A stretch of 14,520 nucleotides of DNA from DASTPP01 sp035762175 (GCA_035762175.1 DASTPP010000157.1:1-14520); one strand, 5' to 3'. Counted from the stretch's first letter, positions 1-7,491 are shown. Notes: a model not told the origin generated them from the sequence alone. Translations and numbers: made by a program.

Positions 1-1
1 C

Positions 2-322
2 TTCGCCGACCTGCTCGTCGAGCACACCGGGTACGGCGCCGAGGGCGAGGCCGACGTCGCCTCGCGCCTCTTCCTCGTGCCGGCAGGCGCCGCCGGCCCC
101 GCCGCCTTCGAGACCGAGTCGTTCTCCCGCGGATGCCGCCCCACCAACGCCGCCGCCGTGCACCCGGCCGCCACGCCATGCACCGGGGGCGCGGCGGACT
201 GGTACCGCGCGGGATCGCCGACGAAGGTGCCGGCCCCGTGGGTGCCCGCCGGCCAGGGGCCGGGCCCGGCCCCCTCTGCGCGAGCGACGCCGGCAGCCAC
301 GCCCTCTCCATCCCGGCCATGA
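2..322 (+). CDS. 3' end of an unrecognised protein (partial)
   Basis: The frame is open from the left edge to a TGA at 320-322, and codon third positions are almost all G or C, as in coding DNA of this genome. The first 40 or so residues (starting FADLLVEHTGYGAEGEADVA) look like ordinary protein. The later part is rich in Ala, Pro and Gly and may already be out of the true frame. I recognise no family. It could be the C-terminus of a larger gene beginning outside the window, or the same decayed region as the RCC1 gene that follows. The 88 bases between this stop and the next start show nothing clear. Confidence 0.3.
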   Translation, partial: FADLLVEHTGYGAEGEADVASRLFLVPAGAAGPAAFETESFSRGCRPTNAAAVHPAATPCTGGAADWYRAGSPTKVPAPWVPAGQGPGPAPSARATPAATPSPSRP

Positions 323-410
323 CGACGAACGCCGGCACGCGCGGGCCCAGCCCTCGTGGGGAGGGCGCACGACGCGGGGAAAGACGCCCACGGCGCCCGT
401 GCCAGGGGCC

Positions 411-1327
411 ATGAACGTCGCCCGCACTTCGCTGCTGCTCGCCGCCACGGCCACGGGCGGCGGCGCGGCCAGGGCGCGCCGCGATGCGCCACCCCTCGAC
501 GCGCCGGCGGCGACGAGCCAGAGCGCGAGCACCGCGGACGCCTCCCTCCTTCGAGGGCGGGGACGTGGCGTGTTGGGGCGATCGGAGCGACGCGACGATC
601 GGCCTCCCCTTCCCCAAGAGGCGCCCGCCGTGGGGCCCCCCGCCCTCGCCCGTCACGATCACGGTGCCGCCGTCGCGGCGCGTCGCCGCGGGGCTCAACC
701 ACTCGAGCGCGCTGGGGGTTGACGGCGTGCTCCGGCGCTGGAGCTCGAACGAAGGCGGCGAGCTCGGGCTCCCGAAGGCGACGAAGAACTCGGCGCGGCC
801 GGTCGTCGGCGTCGACGCTCCGGTCGAGCGCGTGACCGTCGGCGATCCGCTCTGCGCCATCGACGCCGGGCGCCGCGTCGTCGGCTGGGGCTCGAACGAC
901 GTCGGCCAGGCCGGCGACCCGCCGCGCGTCGGGCCGGGCAAGCCGCTCTCGGCGCGCCCCCGCGGCATGGCGGGGACGTCCGCGCCGAGGCCGCGCGCCG
1001 TCGCGGGGCTCGACGGGGGCAGCGCCGTGGTCGCCGGCGGGACGTTCACGTGCGCCCTTCGCGCCGACCGCGCCGTCGTTGGCTTCGGCACCAACGAGCT
1101 CGGCGGCCTCGGGCGCCCCGCCGACAACGCGCCCTACCCGGAGCCCGTCGCGATCGCGGGGCGGCCGGCGCTCGCTCTGCGTCGGCGCGGACCGCGCGTG
1201 CGGTCTTGGGCGACGCGACCGTCACGTGCTGGGGCGACAACGCGTCGGCGCAGTTGGGCGGGGCGAGGCGTCGCCGTACGAGCCGACGGCGAAGGCCGTG
1301 CTGGCCCCTTCGACCGACGCGCCGTAG
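411..1327 (+). pseudogene. RCC1-repeat (beta-propeller) protein broken by several frameshifts
   Basis: RCC1-type blades are readable, but in changing frames. ATG 411 gives a hydrophobic N-terminus (MNVARTSLLLAATATGGG), probably a secretion signal. From about 550 the next frame gives GGDVACWGDRSDATIGLP, then VVGWGSNDVGQAG and FTCALRADRAVVGFGTNELG. Near 1165-1200 the frame changes to SLCVGADRAC, near 1205 to AVLGDATVTCWGDNASAQLG, and near 1262 back to EASPYEPTAKAVLAPSTDAP with a stop at 1325-1327. The W/F-G-x-N-x-x-G-Q-x-G pattern and the alternating 'CAL' strands are typical of RCC1 blades. Secreted RCC1-like proteins with no known partner are common in Myxococcota. At least three or four indels are needed, so this is a pseudogene or error-rich sequence. 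About five blades remain, against the usual seven. Confidence 0.65.
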
Positions 1328-1392
1328 CGGCGGTCCGACGCAGGGCGGCCGGCGCAGGCGAACCTCGTCGGCCCGGCCCCGCCGCGTGCGCC

Positions 1393-2121
1393 TCAGAACG
1401 CCAGGTTGGCCACGAAGCGCCAGACCGCTGCGGCCTCCGGGGGAGCCAAGGGCGCAACGGCGCGTTCGAGCCGCGCGTGGGCGCGCCGCAGGCCTTCGTA
1501 GGCGTCGCGATACGACGCGGGGTCGATGCCCTCGCCGCCGGGGGTCGCGAGCCCCTCCAACGTTCGCTTCGCGGCCGCCGCGCCCTCGCCCGGCGAACCG
1601 CCCGCCCGCCAGGCGCCGGGCAGCAAGGTCGTCGCGATGAGCCGCTCGACGTCCCCGAGCGCCGCCGCGGTCGCGTGCGCGCGCGCCTTCGGGTCGCCCC
1701 GCCCGGCCGCCCCCGCGAGGCCCGCCCGCGCGCCGACCCATTCGGCCAGGGCAGCACGTACCTCGCGCACGTCGCCCCGACGCTTCGGCGGCGCACGTTC
1801 CAGCTCGCCGTCGTTCTCGGCCGCCTTGCACTGGGTGTAGCGCGCGCGGGCGGGCGCCTCGGCGTCGGGGTCGGCCTCGCCGCGTTCGCGGGCGCGCCAG
1901 GCGACGTACCGGTCCGCCTCGTGCGACAAGACGTCCGCGCAGGGCGTCGCGTCGGCGCCCGCGGGCGCAGGCTCGGCCCCGCCGGCCACCCCGTTGCCCG
2001 CCGGCGCCTGCCCCTCGCCCTTCGCGCGGGGCCGGCCGCACGCGCCCACGACCGCGAGAAGGGCGCCGGCTGTCAGCCCCCACCCCGCGGCTTCGAGGCG
2101 TCGCCGCCCGACTTTTGTCAT
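1393..2121 (-). CDS. Putative lipoprotein, alpha-helical, unknown function
   Basis: The frame can be extended to 2331, but I start at the ATG complementary to 2119-2121. It gives a typical lipoprotein signal: charged N-terminus (KVGRRR), a hydrophobic stretch around residues 15-25, and the lipobox VGAC with Cys28. The mature 215 or so residues begin with a Gly/Ala/Pro linker. They continue as an Ala- and Arg-rich, probably helical domain with two Cys in the first half (CADVLSHEADRYVAW and YTQCKAAE) that might pair. I recognise no family. It should be membrane-anchored in the cell envelope. It converges on the broken RCC1 gene with 65 bases between the stops and is divergent from the reductase operon. 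No strong Shine-Dalgarno sequence is visible. Confidence 0.65.
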   Translation of the reverse strand: MTKVGRRRLEAAGWGLTAGALLAVVGACGRPRAKGEGQAPAGNGVAGGAEPAPAGADATPCADVLSHEADRYVAWRARERGEADPDAEAPARARYTQCKAAENDGELERAPPKRRGDVREVRAALAEWVGARAGLAGAAGRGDPKARAHATAAALGDVERLIATTLLPGAWRAGGSPGEGAAAAKRTLEGLATPGGEGIDPASYRDAYEGLRRAHARLERAVAPLAPPEAAAVWRFVANLAF

Positions 2122-2760
2122 CGGAGCGGCGCTAGCGCGAGGGCCGGGCGACGTCGAGACGCCCGTCGGCCGCCCCGGCCCCCCGCCCCAACGCCCCGTG
2201 GCAGCCCCCGCAAGCCGCCCGGCCCCGTGGGCCGCCTTCGGTCCTTCGCGTCGACGTTCAACGACCTCGAAAGGGGGGCCTGGCACGCCCCCCCGCCTCC
2301 CCCCTGGCATCCGCTCGCACGCCACATGCAACCGCCTTTGAGTCGGCAGCGTTCTTCAGGCCTGTCCCCCCAGCGTGGGCTCCGAAGCCCGTCGCCAAGG
2401 AGAGCAGGTTGGGTCCCTCGCTCGGACGCGCTCTTTGTGCCAGCTCGAGACCACCCTTCGATGTGCCAACGCGCTGGCTCTTTGTGCTCGTAGGGCCTAA
2501 GTGCTCGAGAATTCTGAAGAATTGGTTGGTCCAGTCGCTCATCTGGGGAGCCACCGAAGTCCTCAAGCGAAATTCGGGCGCAGGCGGTCAACGCAGCGTC
2601 GCTTCGCGGAGGGGGTGGGTGCAGCGGCTTTTTCCTGCCCCAGCCGCCGGGTCTACCGCCGGACGGGCCACCCGTTCGTCGCCGCGATCGGGAACGCCGT
2701 CTTCTTTGCGTGGCCCATCGGGGTCACCTTTCCGCTGCTTGCGGGGTAAGCTGTCGCCCG
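2122..2760. other. 639-base region without a convincing gene, between divergent genes
   Basis: Short open frames on both strands here give low-complexity Arg/Gly/Pro or unrecognisable translations, and I do not call them. About 2330-2600 is visibly richer in A and T than its surroundings. It contains an 11-base direct repeat (GCTCTTTGTGC at 2430-2440 and 2477-2487) and an inverted repeat at 2510-2523. The region must hold the promoters of the minus-strand lipoprotein and the plus-strand reductase operon, but I see no clear -35/-10 pair. Confidence 0.4.
2510..2523. promoter_or_regulatory. Short AT-rich inverted repeat, possible operator
   Basis: The sequence AATTCTGAAGAATT has two perfect 6-base arms around a GA spacer. 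It is conspicuous because the surrounding DNA is very GC-rich and it lies between divergently transcribed genes. A role as a regulator-binding site is only a guess. Confidence 0.2.
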
Positions 2761-3792
2761 ATGAGCCTTCTGCGCGAAGCTCCCGAGCCCTCGCTGCGCG
2801 TCTTCGTCGTCGGCGCCACGGGGTACATCGGCCGTCACGTCGTCCGCACGCTCCTCGCCGATGGCCACGACGTGGTGTGTCTCGTGCGCCGTGACCACGC
2901 AGGCGGGGAGGGCTTCGGCGACGCGGAAGCGCGCTTCGGCGACGTCACGGATCCGCGCTCGGTCGCGGAGGCCGGCTTTCGCGGCGAGCGCTTCGACGCC
3001 GTCGTATCGTGCCTGGCGACCCGCACCGGCGTGCCGGAGGACGCCTGGGCGATCGAGCATCGCGCGAACCTGAATGTCCTCGAGGCGAGCAAGGCGGCGG
3101 GCGTTCGCCACTTCGTCCTCCTCTCGGCGATCTGTGTCCAGAAGCCGCTCCTCGCGTTCCAGGAGGCCAAGCTCCGCTTCGAGCGCGCGCTGATCGACTC
3201 CGCGATCACGTACTCGATCGTGCGGCCGACCGCGTTCTTCAAGTCGCTCGCCGGTCAGGTCGAGAAGGTGAAGCGCGGAGCGCCGTTCCTCGTCTTCGGC
3301 GACGGCGAGCTCACCGCGTGCAAGCCGATCAGCGAGCGCGACCTCGCGCGCTTCGTCGTCTCCTGCCTGACCGACCCATCGAAGCGCGACGCCATCCTCC
3401 CGGTCGGCGGTCCGGGCCCCGCGATCACACCGAAGGGGCAGGGCGCCCTCCTCGCCGAGCTGCTCGGGCGCGCGCCTCGTTATCGGCGCGCTCCGGTGCG
3501 TATGCTCGACGTCATCGGCCGCGTGCTCCGCACGCTCGGGCGGGTCTTCCCGCGGCTCCGCGACAAGGCCGAGCTCGTCGCCATCGGGCGCTACTACGCG
3601 ACCGAGTCGATGCTCGTGTTCGACGCGGCGCGCGGCCGTTACGACGCGGACGCCACGCCGTCGTTCGGCGAAGACACCTTGCGCGCGTTCTACGCGCGGG
3701 TCCTCCGCGACGGCCTCGCCGGACAGGAGCTCCGCGAGCACTCGCTCTTCTCCCGCGACGCGGTAAGATCGCCATCGAGGCACCGCCCGTGA
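2761..3792 (+). CDS. bciA: Divinyl (proto)chlorophyllide 8-vinyl-reductase family protein (BciA/DVR-like)
   Basis: This 343-residue extended-SDR/NmrA-type Rossmann protein belongs to the family that reduces the 8-vinyl group of divinyl (proto)chlorophyllide with NADPH. The nucleotide-binding motif GATGYIG is at residues 18-24. The diagnostic block FVLLSAICVQKPLLAFQEAK starts at residue 118, followed by a SIVRPTAFFKSLAGQVE block, FGDGELTACKPISERDLARF, VGGPGPAITPKGQG and a C-terminal IGRYYATESMLV. These match my memory of BciA and plant DVR. I chose ATG 2761 because the Rossmann fold then starts about 12 residues in; the frame extends upstream to 2710. It is the first gene of a coupled operon, and its stop overlaps the next start as GTGA. 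No other chlorophyll gene is present, so the real substrate may be another tetrapyrrole or unrelated. Confidence 0.85.
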   Translation: MSLLREAPEPSLRVFVVGATGYIGRHVVRTLLADGHDVVCLVRRDHAGGEGFGDAEARFGDVTDPRSVAEAGFRGERFDAVVSCLATRTGVPEDAWAIEHRANLNVLEASKAAGVRHFVLLSAICVQKPLLAFQEAKLRFERALIDSAITYSIVRPTAFFKSLAGQVEKVKRGAPFLVFGDGELTACKPISERDLARFVVSCLTDPSKRDAILPVGGPGPAITPKGQGALLAELLGRAPRYRRAPVRMLDVIGRVLRTLGRVFPRLRDKAELVAIGRYYATESMLVFDAARGRYDADATPSFGEDTLRAFYARVLRDGLAGQELREHSLFSRDAVRSPSRHRP

Positions 3793-4268
3793 GCACGCCC
3801 CTTCCGTCCCGCGCTGCGATTCCCGGGCCCGTCTCTTCGACGTCACGGACATCGACCCAGGCGCGAGCCCTCTTCGCCGCCCCGCTCGCGGCGGCGATCG
3901 TCGGCGGGTTCGTCGCCACGTCGCCCGCCGCCTCCGTGCGGGCGGCTGCCGTCGCGGGCGAAGACCTGACGTGCCTCCTGCGCGGGATGGCCGCGCTGAA
4001 AGTCCTGCTCGCCCTTGCCGCGGTGCTCGGCGTCTTCTGGCGGCTCGGCGCCCCGGTCTCGGCGCGGCGCTTCGTCGCCTACGCGCTCGCCTGCGAGGCG
4101 ATGGCGCTCGGCCCTGGGCTCATCTGGGGGATGGTCTATATCCGCACCGGCGCGGCGCTCCTCCACGGCGGGCTGCTCGTCTCCCTCGTTGTGCTCTGGC
4201 GCGATCCTTCCGTCGGCCAGCGCCTGGCCGACGCGATCGAGCGGCGCCGTCGCAAGATCCGTCTGTGA
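3789..4268 (+). CDS. Small multi-pass membrane protein, unknown function
   Basis: The start is GTG 3789, overlapping the reductase stop by four bases (GTGA), which indicates translational coupling. The 159-residue product has about four hydrophobic segments, near residues 28-46, 68-85, 95-116 and 120-138, and a basic C-terminal tail (ERRRRKIRL) likely to be cytoplasmic. No catalytic motif is seen. Cys62 and Cys102 lie near membrane segments. I do not recognise the family. Its position between a tetrapyrrole-type reductase and a TMEM14 protein suggests a role in the same envelope process, but this is inference. Its stop again overlaps the next start by four bases. Confidence 0.72.
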   Translation: MSTPLPSRAAIPGPVSSTSRTSTQARALFAAPLAAAIVGGFVATSPAASVRAAAVAGEDLTCLLRGMAALKVLLALAAVLGVFWRLGAPVSARRFVAYALACEAMALGPGLIWGMVYIRTGAALLHGGLLVSLVVLWRDPSVGQRLADAIERRRRKIRL

Positions 4269-4414
4269 TCGATCTCGTCCGCATCTCCGTCTTTGCTTTC
4301 GGGGCCCTCACGATCGCCGGCGGGGTGATCGGCTACGTGAAGGCCAAGAGCGGCGCCTCGATCGTCGCGGGCACGGTGTTCGGCGCGCTCTTGGTGGTCG
4401 CTTCGGCGTTTGGT
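4265..4414 (+). pseudogene. TMEM14-family (UPF0136) membrane protein, C-terminus lost
   Basis: GTG 4265 overlaps the previous stop (GTGA). The first 48 codons give a clear TMEM14 N-terminal half: a hydrophobic helix at residues 6-24 ending in GGVIGYVKAKSG, then ASIVAGTVFGALLVVAS as the second helix. TMEM14 proteins normally have about 100-120 residues with two further helices, and those are not found in any frame here. The frame stays open for more than 2 kb but becomes Arg-rich nonsense, so the end given is where recognisable homology stops. The break coincides with a 79-base tandem duplication. TMEM14 members are small membrane proteins; animal TMEM14C is linked to porphyrin handling and plastid relatives to fatty-acid export. 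Deletion, frameshift or sequence error are all possible. Confidence 0.55.
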
Positions 4415-4557
4415 GGCCATTTTCATCAACCGCGGAAGGAGCGCCAGACGCCGCGCCTGCGCCGACACGAGCGGGACAGCTTCGGCACTCGGTGGCATTT
4501 TCCAGCAACAGTGGAAGAAGCGCCGGGCACCACGCCCGGGCCGACCCGAGCGAGCCG
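4400..4557. repeat. Imperfect tandem duplication, about 79-base period, two copies
   Basis: Copy 1 starts at 4400 (GCTTCGGCGTTTGGTGGCC...) and copy 2 at 4479 (GCTTCGGCACTCGGTGGC...). They align over the whole unit at roughly three quarters identity by eye, with a one-base gap near 4417. Shared blocks include ATTTTC, GGAAG, GCGCC, GCCGAC and CGAGCG. In different frames both copies translate to similar peptides (FSSTAEGAPDAAPAPTRAG and FPATVEEAPGTTPGPTRAS), hinting at a once coding unit. The stretch 4558-4757 after it contains no gene that I can support. Confidence 0.6.
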
Positions 4558-4684
4558 GGCCGACGCGCGCCGACGCCCGGACGAGCCACGGTTGGTTTGC
4601 CGAAACCGCCGAAAACGCGGGCCGCGGAGAGAATCACGTGGGATTGTTGCGACCCCGGGCCGCTCGCCCCGTCTTTCTCGGTGC

Positions 4685-4724
4685 GGGGGCGACGAACGGC
4701 CCGCGCCGGCGGGCCGCCGCCCCC
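4685..4724 (+). other. Long GC hairpin upstream of the lipoprotein gene
   Basis: An outer stem pairs GGGGGCG (4685-4691) with CGCCCCC (4718-4724). An inner stem pairs CGGCCCG (4697-4703) with CGGGCCG (4710-4716), with a six-base loop and an asymmetric bulge. No T run follows, so it is not a classical terminator. It could end transcription by another route, act in the leader of the next gene, or be chance in GC-rich DNA. Confidence 0.35.
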
Positions 4725-4757
4725 GACCACCACGCTCGAGACGCCAAGAGCCCCACC

Positions 4758-5264
4758 ATGCCCCTCGCGACCCGTCTTTGCTCGCTCTGGTTTGTCGCGG
4801 CGCTCGCCGCGCCCGGCTGCGCGGCCTCGCCGCCGGCCTTCGTCGCCACGGCGCGCGAGGCGCCGGGCCTGACCGTCTATCGCGGCGTGCCCCGTTGGGC
4901 CCAGCCCCCCGCCGACGGGTCGACCTTCGCGATCGCCGGGCAGAAGTTCTTTCGCGAGCCGAAGAGCCTTCGGGGCGCCGAGGCGCGCGCCCTCGCCGAG
5001 GCGCTCGCGGACGACGCGAACTACACGAAGCACGTCGAGGGCAAGCGGTGCGGCGGCTTTCACGCCGACTGGGCGGTCGAGTGGCAGCGCGGGGGCGAGC
5101 CGCAGCGCGTGCTCTTGTGCTTCGGCTGCGGCGAGGCGATGTCGCTCTCGGGTGGCGGGACGTGGCTGAACGATCTCAGCGAGGGGGCCGAGGCAAAGCT
5201 CACGTCGATCCTTGGGCCGCAGGCCGGCCCGCCGCCAGCGGGCGCCGCCCTCGGCGCCCCGTGA
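4758..5264 (+). CDS. Small conserved lipoprotein with a CFGCGE motif, unknown function
   Basis: ATG 4758 gives a 168-residue protein with a lipoprotein signal: a short N-terminus, a hydrophobic stretch at residues 9-18 and the lipobox APGC with Cys21. The frame is open upstream, but only this start gives a signal peptide. The mature part has a helical segment (GAEARALAEALADDANY), then CGGFHADWAVEW (98-109) and VLLCFGCGEAMSL (118-130). The arrangement of one Cys before 'GGFH' and a C-x-x-C pair resembles small conserved hypothetical proteins I have seen in Myxococcota, with no assigned function. The three Cys could bind a metal or form a disulfide. It lies just upstream of the tail operon with 75 bases between, but nothing links it functionally. 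Confidence 0.72.
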   Translation: MPLATRLCSLWFVAALAAPGCAASPPAFVATAREAPGLTVYRGVPRWAQPPADGSTFAIAGQKFFREPKSLRGAEARALAEALADDANYTKHVEGKRCGGFHADWAVEWQRGGEPQRVLLCFGCGEAMSLSGGGTWLNDLSEGAEAKLTSILGPQAGPPPAGAALGAP

Positions 5265-5339
5265 GCCCCCCGGCCGGCCGGTCCGCTCACCCCTCGCGCA
5301 CGGGAGCGAGGGCGACGTGCGGCTCGACTTGCCCGGGAA

Positions 5340-6929
5340 ATGACCGCACTCCACGCCCAACCGGTGTCCCCGCCGCGGGCCGAGTGGCTTTGCTCTCTGC
5401 GAAAGGCCCCATCGCCCGTGCCCCTCGTGCCCGAGAGCCTCGACTACACCGACCGCGACTTCGACGCGCTTCGGGCGCGCCTTTACGCGCTCATCCGGAG
5501 CGCCTTCCCCGAATGGACGGACGACGGGGTCGCCGGCTTCGGCAACGTGCTGGTCGAGATGTACGCCTTCGTCGGCGACGTCCTCTCCTACTACCTCGAC
5601 AACCACGCCAGAGAGTCGCGCCTCGTCACGGCCACGCAGCGCACGAGCGTGATCGCGCTCGCCCGCATGCTCGGCTACCGGCTCGCGGGCGCGCGGGCGG
5701 CGACCGCCGTCGTGCGCTTCACGCTCGCGCGGCCGCCGCTCGCCGACGTCGTCTTCCCGGCGGGCACCGTGGTGCGCACCCAGGAGGTGACCGAACCGGT
5801 GCGCTTTCAGCTCCTCGCCCCCGTCACCATTCCCGCAGGCGCCGACCCGCCCGCGGCCGAGGGCACCGCCGAGCACTCGTCAACGCACGAGCAGCTCTTC
5901 GACGCGCGCGCCCTCGGCGGCACCGACGTCCCGCTCGAGTTTACGCCCTTCCTCGACGGCTCGGCCCAGGTGGTCGCCGGCAACGGGGCCTTCACGGAAC
6001 TCGAGAGCCTGCTCTCCGCGGGGCCCAACGACCGGGCCTTCCTCGCGCTCGTCGACCAGGCCGACCGCGCGACCTTGCGCTTCGGCAGCGGCGTGAGTGG
6101 CGCGCCGCCGACGGGTACGCTCGAGGTGACGTACAAGACGGGCGGGGGCGCGGCGGGAAACGTCGAGGCGGGCAGGCTCGTCGTGCTCGAAGGCGCCTTC
6201 GCGGACGCGGCCGGCCGCCCCGTGCAAGTCACCGTGACCAACCCCGAGCGCGCCTCGGGCGGCGTCAACCGGCAGTCGCTCGCCTCGGCGAAGCTGCTGG
6301 CGCCCGAGAGCCTGCGGGCGCTGACGCGCTCGGTCGCGCGCGAGGACTTCGAAATCAACGCCCGGCGCCTGCCCGCCGTCGCGCGCGCCCTGATGCTGAC
6401 CTCGAACGAGGACCCGACCGTCGCCGAGAACAGCGGCGTGCTCTACGTCGTGCCGCAAGGCGGGGGGCCGCCGACGCCGGCGCTCAAGAACCTCGTCCTG
6501 AAGCAAGTCACGGTGGTCTATCCGTGCACGCTGACCTTCCAGGTGAGCGTGCAGGACCCCGTCTACAAGGTCGTGGACGTCGCGGCCCGCCTCTCCCTGC
6601 GGCCCGGCGAGACGCCCGGCGTGGTTCGTGACCGCGTGCGCAAACGACTCGCCGACTTCTTTCGCGTCAGCGAGCCCGACGGCACCCCCAACCCGCGCGT
6701 CGACTTCGGCTTCAACGTCAAGGACGCCGAGGGCCACCCGGCCGGCGAGCTCGCTTGGTCGGACGTGTTCGACGTCGTGCGCGACACCCCGGGCGTGCGC
6801 AAGGTGGGCGGCGGCGTGGGCGACCTGCGGCTCAACGGGCTGCCGGCGGACGTCAAGCTCGCCCCGCGCGAGTTCCCGGTGCTCGGCGACGTAGCCCTGA
6901 CGGACGGCGACACGGGGGCGCTGCTCTGA
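5340..6929 (+). CDS. Baseplate J/gp47-family protein
   Basis: The 529-residue product is a tail baseplate wedge protein of the J/gp47 family, which links tail tube or hub to the periphery in phage tails and contractile injection systems. The N-terminal signature is clear: LDYTDRDFDALRARL (34-48), FPEWTDDGVAGFGNVLVEMY (56-75), DVLSYYLDNHARESRL (80-95) and TATQRTSVIALARMLGYR (97-114). A middle beta-rich part contains FGSGVSGAPPTGTLEVTYKT and GGVNRQSLA. The C-terminal part has the usual EDFE, PCTLTFQV and 'SDVFDVVRDTPGVRKV' elements. The length is ordinary for the family. The start could instead be a GTG a little downstream, since the first 28 residues are poor in family signal. It is the first gene of the tail operon, and its stop overlaps the next ATG (TGATG). 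Confidence 0.92.
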   Translation: MTALHAQPVSPPRAEWLCSLRKAPSPVPLVPESLDYTDRDFDALRARLYALIRSAFPEWTDDGVAGFGNVLVEMYAFVGDVLSYYLDNHARESRLVTATQRTSVIALARMLGYRLAGARAATAVVRFTLARPPLADVVFPAGTVVRTQEVTEPVRFQLLAPVTIPAGADPPAAEGTAEHSSTHEQLFDARALGGTDVPLEFTPFLDGSAQVVAGNGAFTELESLLSAGPNDRAFLALVDQADRATLRFGSGVSGAPPTGTLEVTYKTGGGAAGNVEAGRLVVLEGAFADAAGRPVQVTVTNPERASGGVNRQSLASAKLLAPESLRALTRSVAREDFEINARRLPAVARALMLTSNEDPTVAENSGVLYVVPQGGGPPTPALKNLVLKQVTVVYPCTLTFQVSVQDPVYKVVDVAARLSLRPGETPGVVRDRVRKRLADFFRVSEPDGTPNPRVDFGFNVKDAEGHPAGELAWSDVFDVVRDTPGVRKVGGGVGDLRLNGLPADVKLAPREFPVLGDVALTDGDTGALL

Positions 6930-7387
6930 TGCCGGTCGCAAACCCCGGCTTCGAGACGCCGGGTGCGGCCCCCTGGGAGGCGTCCGGTTGGACGCTCGTG
7001 ACCCAGGCGCGGGCCCGGCGCTTCGCCGCCTTCCGGCCGCCGCCGGTGCCGTGCGTGGAAGACTTCGAAACGTGGGCGGCGTGGAACGACGTGTTCGGCC
7101 CCGGCGACCTCGCCCTTGCGCACTTCGACCCGCTCGCCCCCGAGGGGCGCGAAGACTTCGAGGGGGGGTGGAAGAACGCCCCCTTCCTGACCGAGCTCGA
7201 GCCCGCCCAGCTCGTTTCGGCCCCCTTCCGGGGCGGCGCCGAGGCCGACGGGTTCGAGGCCGCGTGGGTGCCGCCGCCCGCCTTCGCGTGGGCCGACGTC
7301 GCCTCCGCCCCGGCGCTCTTCGGCGGCGCGCCCCACGAGCGCTTCGAGGCGGGCTGGCGCGGCAACGAGACCTTCCTCTGGGCGTAG
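6929..7387 (+). CDS. Repeat protein of the tail operon ('FE..W..N..F' repeats), ended by an internal amber
   Basis: ATG 6929 overlaps the baseplate J stop by one base. The 152-residue product opens with NPGFETPGAAPWEASGW, a pattern often seen at the start of carbohydrate-binding beta-sandwich domains. It then has units of about 30 residues built on DFETWAAWNDVF (45-56), DFEGGWKNAPF (76-86), GFEAAWVPPPAF (108-119) and RFEAGWRGNETF (138-149), most followed by an acidic/aliphatic linker and a 'F-D/G-G-G-A' turn. The TAG at 7385-7387 falls inside the fourth unit, and the frame continues with the missing part of the unit and a fifth repeat. Between a baseplate gene and adhesin-like genes, it is probably a structural or binding part of the tail tip. 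I know no named family for it. Confidence 0.75.
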   Translation: MPVANPGFETPGAAPWEASGWTLVTQARARRFAAFRPPPVPCVEDFETWAAWNDVFGPGDLALAHFDPLAPEGREDFEGGWKNAPFLTELEPAQLVSAPFRGGAEADGFEAAWVPPPAFAWADVASAPALFGGAPHERFEAGWRGNETFLWA

Positions 7388-7489
7388 GAGGCCGTGCCCT
7401 CGGCCCCCGCCTCGTTCGACGGCGGGGCGAGCGCCCAGGAGACCTTTGCCGGCGCCTGGACGCCGAGGACCTCGCTCGGCGGGCCCTGA
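7388..7489 (+). other. In-frame continuation of the repeat protein after the amber codon
   Basis: Reading on after TAG 7385-7387 gives 33 codons to TGA 7487-7489. The first half (EAVPSAPASFDGGAS) completes repeat four, matching DVASAPALFGGAP of repeat three. The second half (AQETFAGAWTPRTS) is a fifth 'F-x-x-x-W' unit. The TGA lies two bases before the next gene's ATG at 7492, the tight spacing expected for the true operon junction. So the original gene almost certainly ended here. A nonsense mutation (for example from GAG or CAG), a sequencing error or amber readthrough would each explain it. Confidence 0.7.
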
Positions 7490-7491
7490 CG

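Noticed and set aside
2258..2566. Minus-strand frame with a natural-looking start (MSDWTNQFFRILEHLG)
   Set aside because: The rest is unrecognisable, codon bias is weak compared with neighbours, and overlapping frames look equally plausible; not enough support for a gene.
2653..3852. 399-codon minus-strand open frame
   Set aside because: Antisense to the recognisable reductase; its composition (Arg/Glu/Ala/Asp) has no domain signal.
4308..5876. 522-codon minus-strand open frame
   Set aside because: It is antisense to the lipoprotein and baseplate J genes and of low complexity (Arg/Gly/Glu), a mirror of high-GC coding DNA.
3971..6631. Very long open frame on the plus strand (886 codons) across the TMEM14, lipoprotein and baseplate regions
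   Set aside because: After the TMEM14 helices it is Arg/Pro-rich and out of frame with the clear lipoprotein and baseplate J genes; GC-rich DNA lacks stops.
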